A DNA stretch of 64,000 bases from assembly GCF_000376565.1 (NCBI RefSeq), contig NZ_BARG01000014.1:1-64000 (forward strand), in the 5' to 3' direction. A program made the translations under genes and the position numbers. Within the stretch, counting starts at the first letter, position 1, and every line of letters starts with the position of its first letter. The stretch is from Streptomyces hokutonensis. Its GTDB lineage: Bacteria > Actinomycetota > Actinomycetes > Streptomycetales > Streptomycetaceae. A model generated the notes under the pieces. It did not search any database. It saw nothing but the letters and a program-made list of their open reading frames with translations, and had not been told where the DNA came from. Shown here in pieces: positions 36,067 to 44,480 of the stretch.

Positions 36067-39000
36067 GCGACGCGATGGTGACCTTCGCACAGGCGCAGGA
36101 GCGCGCCGAGGAATGGATCAACGGGGACGTGCCCGCGTACCAGCACCGCGAGGTGCGGGTGCGGGAGTTCGAACTCGGCTTCGTGGCCTGGGCCGAGGAC
36201 CGCGCCGACGGCCCGCGTTCGGACGGCGGTGGGCAGCGCCTCGTCCTCGCCCGCGACAGCGGCGAGGCCACGCTGTGGCCCGCGCTGCCCGTGGGCGAGG
36301 TCATCCGCCGCTACGAGGAGGAGTACGGCCGGCCCGAGGAGGTCGCCGACGCGGTGCCGGCCGCTCCCGCGCGGGTGGACCTCAACCAGACGTCGTTCCT
36401 GCTGAGTCCGCCGGAGTGGTTGCAGGAGGCGGCGGACAAGATCGGGATTCAGGATCGGCGGGGGGCCGGAACTTCGGGTGCGGGGGCGGGTGTTGGGGGT
36501 TCGGGCTCGGCTTCGCCCTCGCCCTCGTCGCCGTCGGCCGGTTCGCCTTCGGGGCCGTTGTCGGGCGCGCGTTCGGGATCGCTGCCGGAGACTCAGGCCG
36601 GGGTGCCGGCCGCTTCTGCCTGGCCGGATGCCGGGGGGAGTGCCGAGGCGCCGGGTGCGCCCGGTGTGCCGGCCGGGGCCACGCCGTGGGCGGGGACCGA
36701 CACCAACGCCGATGCCGGCGAGGACCGTTCGGTACCGCTGCCCGCGACCGTGTTCGCACCGCCGCTGAGCGAGCGGCGCGAGGACGAGACCCCGGCAGAC
36801 GCCGAGACCGCTCTGATGTCCGGCGGCAGCCAACTCCCGCCCACGGCAGTCGCATCGGCGCTGGGGGATGGCAACGCCCGTGGGGGAGTCGGGAGTTCGG
36901 GAGGACAGGGGGGTGGACCCGGCGGCGGCTCTGGTGGCGCCGGTGGTACGCCGCCTTCCCCGCCTCCGTCGTCTTACGGGTATCCGCAGGGCGCCGGGGC
37001 TCAGGCTCCGGGCGGGCCAGGTCCGCAGGGGGCGCCCGGTTCGTCGTCGTACGGGTATCCCCAGGGGGCGGGTGCTCCGCCTGCTCCGGGTGCTCCGGGT
37101 GGGGCGCCCGGTACGCCGCCTCCCGGTGGTCCGCAAGGTGGGCCCGGGGTGGGTTCGTCGTCGTACGGGTACCCGCAAGGAGCGGGTGGCCCTGGTGCTC
37201 CGGGTGCTTCGGGTGCTCCCGGTGGTCCTGGTGCGTCGGCCTCGGGTGGTCCGCAGGGTGGGCCTGGGGCGGGGGCGTCGTCGTACGGGTATCCGCAGGG
37301 GGCGGGTGCTCCCGGTGCTCCGGGTGGTTCTGGTGCTTCGCCCTCCGGTGGTCCCCAGGGTGGGCCCGGGGGCGATCCGTCGGCCTACGGGTATCCCCAG
37401 GGGCCGGGCGGTGCCGGCAACGTGCCGCCCGCTCCTGGGAGTCCCGGTGCGCCGGGGCGGGCGCTCGCGCCCAATGCCGGGGACATCGCCGACGCGGCCA
37501 CCAGCAAGGCGGCGCCTCCGCCGCGGCGGGCGCGGAGCGGGGGTTCCAACCCGCCGCCTCCGCCGGGTGCCCCGGGGACGCCGGGCGCGCGGCCGGGTGC
37601 TTCGCCTGCCGGGCCGCCGCCTCCGCCTCCGCCGGCGGGCGGGTATGTGCCGACGCAGATGGTTTCGGGGCTCGGGCCGGAGGGGCTGGCCGGTCCGGGT
37701 GGTCCCAGTGCGCCGAATACTCCCGGGGGTCCGCCTCCGGGTGGGGTTCACCAGGCCGCGACGATGTTCGCCGACCCTGGTCAGGGCGGGCCGGCGGGGC
37801 CCGGTGCTCCGCAGCCGCCGGGTGCCCCTGGCGTTCCCGGTGCTCTGGGTACTCCCGGTGCGCCCAAGCCGCCGGGTGCGCCCGGCGCTCCTGGCGCCCC
37901 CGGTACGCCTCCGCCGCCGTACAGCCCCGGTACCCCCGGCGCTTCCGCGCCCCAGGGCGGTGCGCCCGGTGCCGTGCATCGCGCGGAGACCATGCTGTCC
38001 GGGCCTCCGGCGGGTGGACCCGGTGCTCCTCCGGCGCCGCAATTCCCGGGCGCGCCCGGTGCGTTGGGGGCTCCGGGGATGCCTCCGGGGGCTCCGCCGC
38101 AGCCGATGCCGCCGGGTGCGATGCCGCCTCCGGGACAGCCGGCGCCCGGCCACGGTCACCCCGCGCCTCCCGGGCCCGGGCAGCCGTTCCCCGGTCAGCA
38201 GCAGCCTGCCTACGGCTATCCGCAACAGGGGCAGCCGACCGTGGGACCGGGTTATCAGGCCGTGTTGCGGTACCGCGCGCCGGACGGTTCCGAGCAGCAG
38301 CTGATCCGGCGGTCCGCGCCGGGGACGCCGCACCCGGAGTGGCAGATCTTCCACGAGCTGCGCGGCCTGAACATCCCGCCGGACCAAGTCCTGGAACTGC
38401 ACACGGAGTTGGAGTCCTGCGAACTGCCGGGCGCGTACTGCGCGCGGATGATCCGCGAACAGTGGCCGCAGGCCCGCATCGCCAGCATCGCGCCGTACGG
38501 CATGGATCACGCGAGCCGGCAGCAGGGGATGCGTGAACTCATCGCGCACCAGGGCGAGTTGCACCAGGTGGCGGACGGGCCTGCCCGACTCGCCCCGGTG
38601 CGGGCGCCGTTGCCGCAGGTGCAGCCGACGCCGCCGATCCCGCCGGAGGCGATCGCGCAGGAACTGGCGGGCGCGTTCGGGCCGGGAGTGTTCCGGTTCG
38701 AGCAGGCGGCGGTGTCCCGGCAGGGCGTGCCGCCGGTCGTGGCGCACACGCTGGTCGCGGCGGGGCTGCCGATGGACATGGGCCCGTTCTTCTGGGCACA
38801 GGCCCAACCGGGCCGCCCGGTACCGACGTTGGCCGAACTCGCCCAGGAGCGCGGGGTGCGGCCGTCCGCCGACGCAGGTTCCTACCTCGTCATGGGCAGC
38901 GACTTCGGCAAGGCGATCTGCGTCCAGTACGGCACGGCGAACATCGTCGCGGTGCCCGTGGAGGCGGGGCCGGGCGGTGCTTCCGTACCGCCGCAGTTCG

Positions 39001-39206
39001 TGAACACGGGGCTGCCCGAGTTCGCGCGCTGTCTGGCGCTGCTCGGCCGGATGTGGCGACTGCGGTACGGGCTCAACCAGGAGCAGGCGGGCCGCTGGAC
39101 CGTCGACTTCCAGGCGCAGCTCGCCTCGCTGGACCCGGCGGCGCTGGGTTCGCCGGAGAGCTGGTGGTCGGTGCTGCTGGAGCAGATGTGGGACGGGTTG
39201 TTGTGA
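36063..39206 (+). CDS. Giant Imm35-like / Pro-Gly linker / deaminase-like / SUKH-4 protein
   Basis: A 1047-residue protein in four parts. Residues 1-95 (FAQAQERAEEWINGDVP, EFELGFVAWAEDR, LVLARDSGEATLWP) look like an Imm35/YrhB immunity domain. Residues about 125-735 are low-complexity Gly/Pro/Ala with five (S/A)YGYPQGxG repeats. Residues about 737-870 resemble a nucleic-acid deaminase (EWQIFHELRG, LHTELESCELPGAYCARMI: His-x-Glu, then two Cys). Residues about 870-1047 match SUKH-4 (GSDFGKAICVQYGTANIVAV, TGLPEFARCLALL, WWSVLLEQMWDGLL). There is no signal peptide. The GTG at 36063 overlaps the preceding stop; an ATG four codons on is the alternative. A strong terminator follows. The domain names are motif-based and need profile confirmation. 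Confidence 0.72.
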   Translation: MSDAMVTFAQAQERAEEWINGDVPAYQHREVRVREFELGFVAWAEDRADGPRSDGGGQRLVLARDSGEATLWPALPVGEVIRRYEEEYGRPEEVADAVPAAPARVDLNQTSFLLSPPEWLQEAADKIGIQDRRGAGTSGAGAGVGGSGSASPSPSSPSAGSPSGPLSGARSGSLPETQAGVPAASAWPDAGGSAEAPGAPGVPAGATPWAGTDTNADAGEDRSVPLPATVFAPPLSERREDETPADAETALMSGGSQLPPTAVASALGDGNARGGVGSSGGQGGGPGGGSGGAGGTPPSPPPSSYGYPQGAGAQAPGGPGPQGAPGSSSYGYPQGAGAPPAPGAPGGAPGTPPPGGPQGGPGVGSSSYGYPQGAGGPGAPGASGAPGGPGASASGGPQGGPGAGASSYGYPQGAGAPGAPGGSGASPSGGPQGGPGGDPSAYGYPQGPGGAGNVPPAPGSPGAPGRALAPNAGDIADAATSKAAPPPRRARSGGSNPPPPPGAPGTPGARPGASPAGPPPPPPPAGGYVPTQMVSGLGPEGLAGPGGPSAPNTPGGPPPGGVHQAATMFADPGQGGPAGPGAPQPPGAPGVPGALGTPGAPKPPGAPGAPGAPGTPPPPYSPGTPGASAPQGGAPGAVHRAETMLSGPPAGGPGAPPAPQFPGAPGALGAPGMPPGAPPQPMPPGAMPPPGQPAPGHGHPAPPGPGQPFPGQQQPAYGYPQQGQPTVGPGYQAVLRYRAPDGSEQQLIRRSAPGTPHPEWQIFHELRGLNIPPDQVLELHTELESCELPGAYCARMIREQWPQARIASIAPYGMDHASRQQGMRELIAHQGELHQVADGPARLAPVRAPLPQVQPTPPIPPEAIAQELAGAFGPGVFRFEQAAVSRQGVPPVVAHTLVAAGLPMDMGPFFWAQAQPGRPVPTLAELAQERGVRPSADAGSYLVMGSDFGKAICVQYGTANIVAVPVEAGPGGASVPPQFVNTGLPEFARCLALLGRMWRLRYGLNQEQAGRWTVDFQAQLASLDPAALGSPESWWSVLLEQMWDGLL
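36960..37410 (+). repeat. In-frame YGYPQG repeats and Gly-Ala-Pro tracts
   Basis: Five copies of a segment encoding SYGYPQGAG (the last AYGYPQGPG) lie about 36973, 37048, 37162, 37279 and 37381, separated by GAPGAPG-type collagen-like runs. A looser PAYGYPQQG is found near 38210. The unequal spacing suggests expansion by slippage or recombination. Confidence 0.75.
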
Positions 39207-39235
39207 CGCCGGCCCGCTGAACAGGCCGTAGAGGA

Positions 39236-39275
39236 GGGCCGGGCCCGGTCGGACGACCGGGCCCGGCCCTTTTTG
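39236..39275 (+). terminator. Terminator after the SUKH-4 gene
   Basis: A perfect 15-base stem (GGGCCGGGCCCGGTC at 39236-39250 with 39255-39269), GGAC loop, then TTTTT. One of the few classic terminators in the window. Confidence 0.93.
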
Positions 39276-39393
39276 CCTGCGCGATACCCGTGACCCGCAC
39301 CCGGAGTGTCGCGTTATGAACCCTTATGTCCAATCCATCAAGATATGCGCGAAATCATCATTTCGTGTCCGTCGGGTGGAGAGGGGTTCCAGG

Positions 39394-40281
39394 ATGAGCA
39401 GCGCATCGGTGTCACCACGTGGCTTCGTGGCAGTACGGGGGCGCGGCTACCGCCCCGCCCAGGTGGACGCGTACGCGGCGGGGCTCTCGCGGCACCGGGA
39501 CGCCGCGTGGGAGCGGGCCGCGCGGCTGACCGTACTGGCCAGGGACATGGAGGCGGAGGCCGAGCGGCTGCGGGAGACCGTCGCGCGGCTCGCCCCGCAG
39601 ACGTACGAGACGCTCGGCGAGCGGGCGCAGCGGCTGTTCCGGCTGGGGGAGGAGGAGGCCGCCGCCGTACGGGAGTCCGCGCGGCGTTCGGCGCGCGAAC
39701 AGGTCGCGCGGGCCGAGGCGCACGCCGCCGGCGTACTTCAAGAAGCACGGGAACAGGCGGACGCGCTCCGGGCGGAAGTGGAGGAACGCGCCCGCCAGCG
39801 GCTCCTCGCGGCCCGCGCCGAGGCCGACGACCTCCGGATCGGCGCCCGGCGCGAGGTGAAGGAGGGGCGCACGGAGGCGCTCGCCGCGTTGCGCGAGGTA
39901 CGGCAGCGCACCGCCGGGATGCTGGGCGAGCAGGCCAAGGAACACGCCGAGCGGTGGGCCGAGGCGGAGCGCTTCGCGGAGGAGCGGCTCGCCGCGGTGG
40001 ACGCCCGGTGCGCCGAGCGGCTGGCCCTCGCGGAAGCCGCACTGGCCGAGGCCGAACAGGCCTACACCGAGGCCGAGTTGTCGGACCGGCGTCGGCAGGA
40101 GGAAGCGGCTGAGCGGGCGGCCGAGGTGGTTGCGGAGGCGCGGGTGCGGGCGGAGCGGATCGCCCGCGACACCGAGCGGGTGTTGCGCGAGCACGGGGAG
40201 ATGTGGGACGACGTGCAGGCGCATATGGATCATGTGCGGAGCAGTCTGACCGCGCTGACCGGGCGGGCGCCGGCTGAGTGA
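39394..40281 (+). CDS. Long coiled-coil protein (cellulose-binding/DivIVA-like family)
   Basis: A 295-residue protein that is almost wholly alpha-helical. A short N-terminal DivIVA-like motif (FVAVRGRGYRPAQVDAYAAGL) is followed by about 230 residues of heptad-rich Ala/Glu/Arg coiled coil (REQVARAEAHAAGVLQEARE and similar). No membrane segment or signal is seen. In Streptomyces such proteins are often annotated as cellulose-binding protein, and related coiled coils organise polar growth; the label is historical. The ATG at 39394 is preceded by GGAGAGG and starts MSSASVSPRGF. It stands alone between a terminator and a convergent gene. Confidence 0.75.
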   Translation: MSSASVSPRGFVAVRGRGYRPAQVDAYAAGLSRHRDAAWERAARLTVLARDMEAEAERLRETVARLAPQTYETLGERAQRLFRLGEEEAAAVRESARRSAREQVARAEAHAAGVLQEAREQADALRAEVEERARQRLLAARAEADDLRIGARREVKEGRTEALAALREVRQRTAGMLGEQAKEHAERWAEAERFAEERLAAVDARCAERLALAEAALAEAEQAYTEAELSDRRRQEEAAERAAEVVAEARVRAERIARDTERVLREHGEMWDDVQAHMDHVRSSLTALTGRAPAE

Positions 40282-40294
40282 ATTCGGTGCGGGC

Positions 40295-40352
40295 CGGTGG
40301 GGGCTGGGCGCGCCCACGCGGCGGAGCCGCACATTGATACAGCCCCGCGCAC
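40295..40352 (+). repeat. Probable fragment of a Streptomyces intergenic repeat
   Basis: CTGGGCGCGCCCACGCGGCG followed by GAGCCGCACATTGATACAGC and CCCGCGC lies between convergent genes. From memory this is the left half of the repeat whose right half occurs at 13375 and 29088. Only one copy is in this window, so the identification rests on recollection. Confidence 0.4.
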
Positions 40353-40383
40353 CTGGGTGGGGACAGTTGTCCAGCGGTCCAAG

Positions 40384-40962
40384 TCACCCATGGTCGGCGC
40401 AGCACGGTGTCGGATTGGGGACCTCGAAGGGGGCCAGGCTGTTGCCCGCCGCAGGGACCAGGGCCAGTACCAGTTCGCCGTGGCGCCATTCCGGTCGTAC
40501 GTGGTCCTGAGTGTGTACGGGAGTTGTGGGGTCCGGAGGGCCGCCAGAGGTGGCGCCGACCACGGTCACTCGGTCGATTGCCGTCCGTTCCAGCAGGTCG
40601 GACAGGGGGAGCGTCCCGGCGAGGTGTTCCGCGCCGGGGAACAGGACCGCGCGGCCCGAGCGGCGGGCGGTGTGTTCGGCGGCTGCGTGGGCGGCGGCTT
40701 CCCGGTCGCCCCGGGGCGGCTCGGACTCCGTGAGGTGTCGCCAGGCGTTCGCGGCCGATTCGTGGTCCGGCAGTTCCAGGGATACGGCTGTCCCGCGGCG
40801 CGCGTCCGTCCGGATCAGGTGGGTGCAGGCGACCGTCCCCGGGGGGAGTGCGAGGGTGGAGGCGAGGGCGCGGACGAGGTGGTCGGCCTCGCGGAGGGTC
40901 GTCGTGCCGGCGTCCACCCCGAGGACGGGGTGGACGCCGGACGGGTCGTAGGACGTGGTCAT
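40384..40962 (-). CDS. Hypothetical protein coupled to the PHP-type hydrolase
   Basis: A 192-residue protein I do not recognise. It starts MTTSYDPSGVHPVLGVDAG and is hydrophilic, without a signal peptide or membrane helix. Segments such as LSDLLERTAIDRVTVVGATSGG and HGELVLALVPAAGNSLAPFEVP suggest a small alpha/beta fold. The C-terminus NPTPCCADHG has two adjacent Cys and a His, which could bind a metal. Its ATG overlaps the stop of the upstream metallohydrolase gene by four bases, so the two are translationally coupled and probably act together, possibly on the same phosphoester or metal. This is inference from position. Confidence 0.6.
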   Translation of the reverse strand: MTTSYDPSGVHPVLGVDAGTTTLREADHLVRALASTLALPPGTVACTHLIRTDARRGTAVSLELPDHESAANAWRHLTESEPPRGDREAAAHAAAEHTARRSGRAVLFPGAEHLAGTLPLSDLLERTAIDRVTVVGATSGGPPDPTTPVHTQDHVRPEWRHGELVLALVPAAGNSLAPFEVPNPTPCCADHG

Positions 40963-42668
40963 GCGGGGAGGACCCACATCGGGTTGGAGTAGAACCAGAG
41001 GTCCTTCCACGGGTCGGCGTCGCCGAGGACGTCCATCGCGGGGCCTACGGGGTCTACGGCAGCGCCGCCCGCGCCCACGGCGGAGCGGTTGCCGTCGGTG
41101 CCGCGGAGGCGGACGTAGACCGGCTTGTCGAGGCGGCCGAGGGAGTACGTGAGGCGGACGGTGCCGGTGGACTTGTCCACCTCGAAGGACTTGACGACCT
41201 TCGTGGTGGGGGTGGAGAAGGTGTCCTTGTCCGCGACCGGTCCTGTCACATCGCCCTGGATGACGTCGACGCGGGCCAACGAGGGCTGGAACTGGGCCCA
41301 GTTGGGGCCGTTGGACAGGCTGACGCGGATGACCAGGTCGACCTGGGCGCCGCGGCGGACGTGCAGCGCGCCGCCGAGGGTGACCTCGCGGCCGCCGGCC
41401 GAGAGGCGGGCGTCGAGGCCGCTGATCAGGCCGCCGTGGTCGACCCAGACGCGGCCCGCGCGGATGCCGTCCATGACCGCCTTGTACGAGAAGGAGGCCG
41501 CGCCGACGTGCGTGCGGGAGTACTGGCCGGGCCAGAAGTCGGTGTCGGTGAGGCTGATGCCGGTGCCGTAGACCGGGTCGTTGTAGCGGCCGTTGGCGTT
41601 GAAGTCGCCGCCCGGGCCGCGTACGGCGGTGTCCGCGTACACGTTGTGGGAGTCGGAGTTGGCGGTGATCCACCAGGGCTTGCCCTCGGCGAGGAGGCTG
41701 TCCCACAAACCGCCGACCGTGGCGGTCATCCAGTCGAAGCCGCCCCAGGTGCGGTAACTCTCCAGCGGGTAACCGGGGAAGGAGTCGGCGCTCGGGCTGT
41801 TGTCGTAGATGCCGCGTCCGCTGCCCGGGCCGTTGGGCTTCGGGATGCCGCCCGCCTGGTGGCCGGGGGCGCCCTCCATGCCGACGGCGATCGTGGGCTG
41901 CGCGTCGCGCCAGCCGCGGATCTCGTGCGGGGAGTCGATGCCCTTGCGTGCCGGGTGGTTGGCGAGGAAGAGAGCGTCCTTGACCTTGCGGCGGCGGACC
42001 TGGTCGGCGAGGAAGTTCACGCCCGCGATGGCGAGGGCCTCGTTGGCGGGGGAGTTGCCGCTCGCGTTGTTGACGCTGCCGTCGAAGGAGTTCTCGAACT
42101 CCTTGAGTACGGCCACCTCGTTGGAGCCGGGGTGGACGAACACCGTGCCGTGCTCGGCGCCCGGGATGTTCCACTCCAGGCCCTGGAAGACGAGGGTGTC
42201 CTCGGTCTTGTCACGGGCCTCGACGATGTCCGGATTGACCTTCTCCACACCGATCTTGGCGTGCGCGACACTGCCGTGGTCGGTGATGACCATCCAGTCC
42301 AGGCCGTGCGCGTTCGCCTGGCGTACGTGGTCGATGACGCGGTACTTGGCGTCGCTGCTGTACTGCGTGTGGATGTGATGGTCGCCGGCCAGCCACAGGT
42401 AACCGCCGTTGCCCTTCGGCGACTTGGCCGGGCTCTGCTGCACCGACGCGGCTGCCTCCCCCGCGCCGGCGAGCACGCTGCCCGCCGCGAGTCCGGCGCC
42501 CAGCAAGCCGGTTCGGCGCAGCATGCCTCTTCGTGACAGCTGACTGGGCGTCAACTCGGCGTCCGGGACGGATGTGTCGAGGGCGGGCGGCAGCGAGCCG
42601 GCGTCCGCGTCCCCGTGGTGGTGATGGTGTTGGTGACCGTGGTCGCCGTGACTGTGGCCGTGGCTCAT
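40959..42668 (-). CDS. Tat-exported PHP-type metallohydrolase (CehA/McbA-like)
   Basis: A 569-residue protein with a striking His-rich start (HGHSHGDHGHQHHHHHGDAD), then a twin-arginine signal LSRRGMLRRTGLLGAGLAAG ending AGEAAAS near residue 75. The hydrolase part shows PHP motifs GDHHIHTQYSSDAKY, VITDHGSVAH, GLEWNIPG and FLANHPARKG, giving a multi-metal site as in CehA/McbA phosphoesterases and carbaryl hydrolases. A beta-sandwich-like C-terminal third follows. The ATG at 42668 has GGGAG seven bases upstream. The His tract before the signal is unusual and may bind metal before export. It is the first gene of a two-gene operon with a 192-residue hypothetical protein. Confidence 0.82.
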   Translation of the reverse strand: MSHGHSHGDHGHQHHHHHGDADAGSLPPALDTSVPDAELTPSQLSRRGMLRRTGLLGAGLAAGSVLAGAGEAAASVQQSPAKSPKGNGGYLWLAGDHHIHTQYSSDAKYRVIDHVRQANAHGLDWMVITDHGSVAHAKIGVEKVNPDIVEARDKTEDTLVFQGLEWNIPGAEHGTVFVHPGSNEVAVLKEFENSFDGSVNNASGNSPANEALAIAGVNFLADQVRRRKVKDALFLANHPARKGIDSPHEIRGWRDAQPTIAVGMEGAPGHQAGGIPKPNGPGSGRGIYDNSPSADSFPGYPLESYRTWGGFDWMTATVGGLWDSLLAEGKPWWITANSDSHNVYADTAVRGPGGDFNANGRYNDPVYGTGISLTDTDFWPGQYSRTHVGAASFSYKAVMDGIRAGRVWVDHGGLISGLDARLSAGGREVTLGGALHVRRGAQVDLVIRVSLSNGPNWAQFQPSLARVDVIQGDVTGPVADKDTFSTPTTKVVKSFEVDKSTGTVRLTYSLGRLDKPVYVRLRGTDGNRSAVGAGGAAVDPVGPAMDVLGDADPWKDLWFYSNPMWVLPA

Positions 42669-42863
42669 GTTCAACTCCCGCTGAAATGCAGGGACCTTCA
42701 CGCTCGGACGTGCAGAGTCTGAAAAGGAGCGGTGAACAGCGGGAGTCGTGGTGGTGGTGTGGCAAAGAACGAGTCATGCACGGCTATGGCGCCGGTCATG
42801 CGGGGCTTTTTCGTCGGTCGTCCTTCGCCCCGCGTACCGGTCACCTCCGCCCGCGCGTACCGG

Positions 42864-44480
42864 TCACCCTTCGCCCCTGCGCACCGCGCCCGCCAGGATC
42901 CAGCCCTCCATCGCCTCGTACCGCCTGCGCTGTTCGTCCTCCTTCTGCCGCCCCGAGGCGACCGTGCCGAGCCAGCCGCAGAGGAAGCCGAGGGGGATGG
43001 TGACGAGCCCGGTGGTGGTGAACGGGAACCAGTTGAAGTCGGCGCCCGGGAACGCGGCGGCCGGTGAGCCGGAGACCAGATTGGTGCCCGGCATCAGCAG
43101 CAGCACACCGAGCGTGCCGCCGATGAGCGTGCTGAGCAGGCCCGTTCGCGTGTACCGGCGCCAGAAGAGGCTGTAGACGAGGGCGGGCGCTATGGCCGAG
43201 GCGCCCAGACAGAAGGACAGGGTGACCAGGGGTTGCAGGCCCCGGTGCTGGACCAGCGTCGCCAGCACGATCGCCGGGACGCCCACTGCCAGCGCCGAGT
43301 AGCGGGCCAGCGTCATCTCCCGGCGGACCGGCATCTCCTCGACGCGGGCCGCGAAGACGTCGTGCGCAAGGGAGTTGGCGCAGGCGAGGATCATCCCGGC
43401 CACCGAGGCGAGCAGGGTCAGGAACACGGCCGTGGTGACGGCGGTGAACAACAGCGTCTCCGCCGTCGACACGTCCGCCCCGAACACCGCCCGCGAGCCC
43501 AGCAGATACGCCGTGTTGCCCTGCGCGTCGGCCCGCGCGATCGCCGCCCGCCCCAGCAGCGCCGTGGCACCGAACCCGACGACCGTCACGATCACCACGA
43601 ACAGCGCCACGCTCGACACCGCCCACGACATCGACCGCCGCACCTGCCGGGCGCTCGACGCGGTGTACATGCGCATCGTGATGTGCGGGAGGCAGGCGCC
43701 GCCCAGGACGACGGTCAGCTGCGAACTGATCATGTCGAGCTGGGGACTTGGCCCACCCGCGAACTCGAGTCCCGAGTGCAGGAAGGCCGTTCCGGCCCCG
43801 CTCCGGCGCGCCGCCGTGTCGAAGAAGGCGCCCAGGTCCCAGTGGAAGCGGTTCAGTATCAGTACGGCGATCACGGCCCCCGACCCGATCAGCATCACGA
43901 TCTTCAGGATCTGGATGAGGGCGGTGCCCTTCATACCGCCGATCGCCGCGTAGCTGATCATCAGCGCGCCCAGGCCGATGATGCAGCCGGTCTGGAGCGA
44001 CTCGCCGGAGAAGCCGAGGATGAACGCCAACAGCTGTCCCGCGCCCGCGAGTTGGACCAGCATCAGCGGCAGCAGCGCGATGATGGTCACCGCGCACGCG
44101 ACCATCCGCACGGACCGCCCCGGCATCCGCCGGGCGAACGCGTCGCCCATCGTGAACCGGCCCGCGTTGCGCAGCGGTTCGGCCAGCAGGAACATCAGCA
44201 GCATCAGCGACAACGCCGTGCTCAGCGCGAGCACCACCCCGTCGTAGCCGTACAGGGCGATCACGCCGCCCGTGCCCAGCACACTCGCCGCGGAGATGTA
44301 ATCACCCGCTATGGCAAGGCCGTTGCGCAGCGGCGAGAGGGAGCCGTACCCCGTGTAGAACTCGTCGAGGTCGTCGCGGTCGGGCCCGGTCATCACGCAC
44401 AGCAGCAGCGTGAGGGTGGCGACGGTGGTGAAGGCGACGAGCGACGTGGTCTGCGACGCGGGGTCGTGGAAGCCGGTCAT
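42864..44480 (-). CDS. ActP-like SSS cation:carboxylate symporter
   Basis: A 538-residue sodium:solute symporter with about 13-14 membrane helices. The N-terminus DEFYTGYGSLSPLRNGLAIAGDYISAASVLGTGGVIALYGYDG is the ActP-type signature (read as NGLAIAGDYISAAS). MGDAFARRMPGRSVRMVA and FLTLLASVAGMILACANSLAHD mark later helices. Its start overlaps the stop of a DUF485 gene, the usual partner of acetate permeases, so acetate, propionate or a similar monocarboxylate is the likely substrate. It ends in a cytosolic basic tail. ATG start; the overlap ATGA implies translational coupling. Confidence 0.88.
   Translation of the reverse strand: MTGFHDPASQTTSLVAFTTVATLTLLLCVMTGPDRDDLDEFYTGYGSLSPLRNGLAIAGDYISAASVLGTGGVIALYGYDGVVLALSTALSLMLLMFLLAEPLRNAGRFTMGDAFARRMPGRSVRMVACAVTIIALLPLMLVQLAGAGQLLAFILGFSGESLQTGCIIGLGALMISYAAIGGMKGTALIQILKIVMLIGSGAVIAVLILNRFHWDLGAFFDTAARRSGAGTAFLHSGLEFAGGPSPQLDMISSQLTVVLGGACLPHITMRMYTASSARQVRRSMSWAVSSVALFVVIVTVVGFGATALLGRAAIARADAQGNTAYLLGSRAVFGADVSTAETLLFTAVTTAVFLTLLASVAGMILACANSLAHDVFAARVEEMPVRREMTLARYSALAVGVPAIVLATLVQHRGLQPLVTLSFCLGASAIAPALVYSLFWRRYTRTGLLSTLIGGTLGVLLLMPGTNLVSGSPAAAFPGADFNWFPFTTTGLVTIPLGFLCGWLGTVASGRQKEDEQRRRYEAMEGWILAGAVRRGEG

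Noticed and set aside
36960..37420. Regularly recurring units that could suggest a CRISPR array
   Set aside because: The repeats are in frame, encode SYGYPQGAG with collagen-like spacers and lie inside a gene; repeat and spacer lengths are irregular and no cas genes are present.
35859..38807. A minus-strand open frame of about 982 codons opposite the giant SUKH-4 gene
   Set aside because: It consists of Arg/Gly/Thr repeats that are the antisense of the Gly/Pro linker, with no coding signature of its own.
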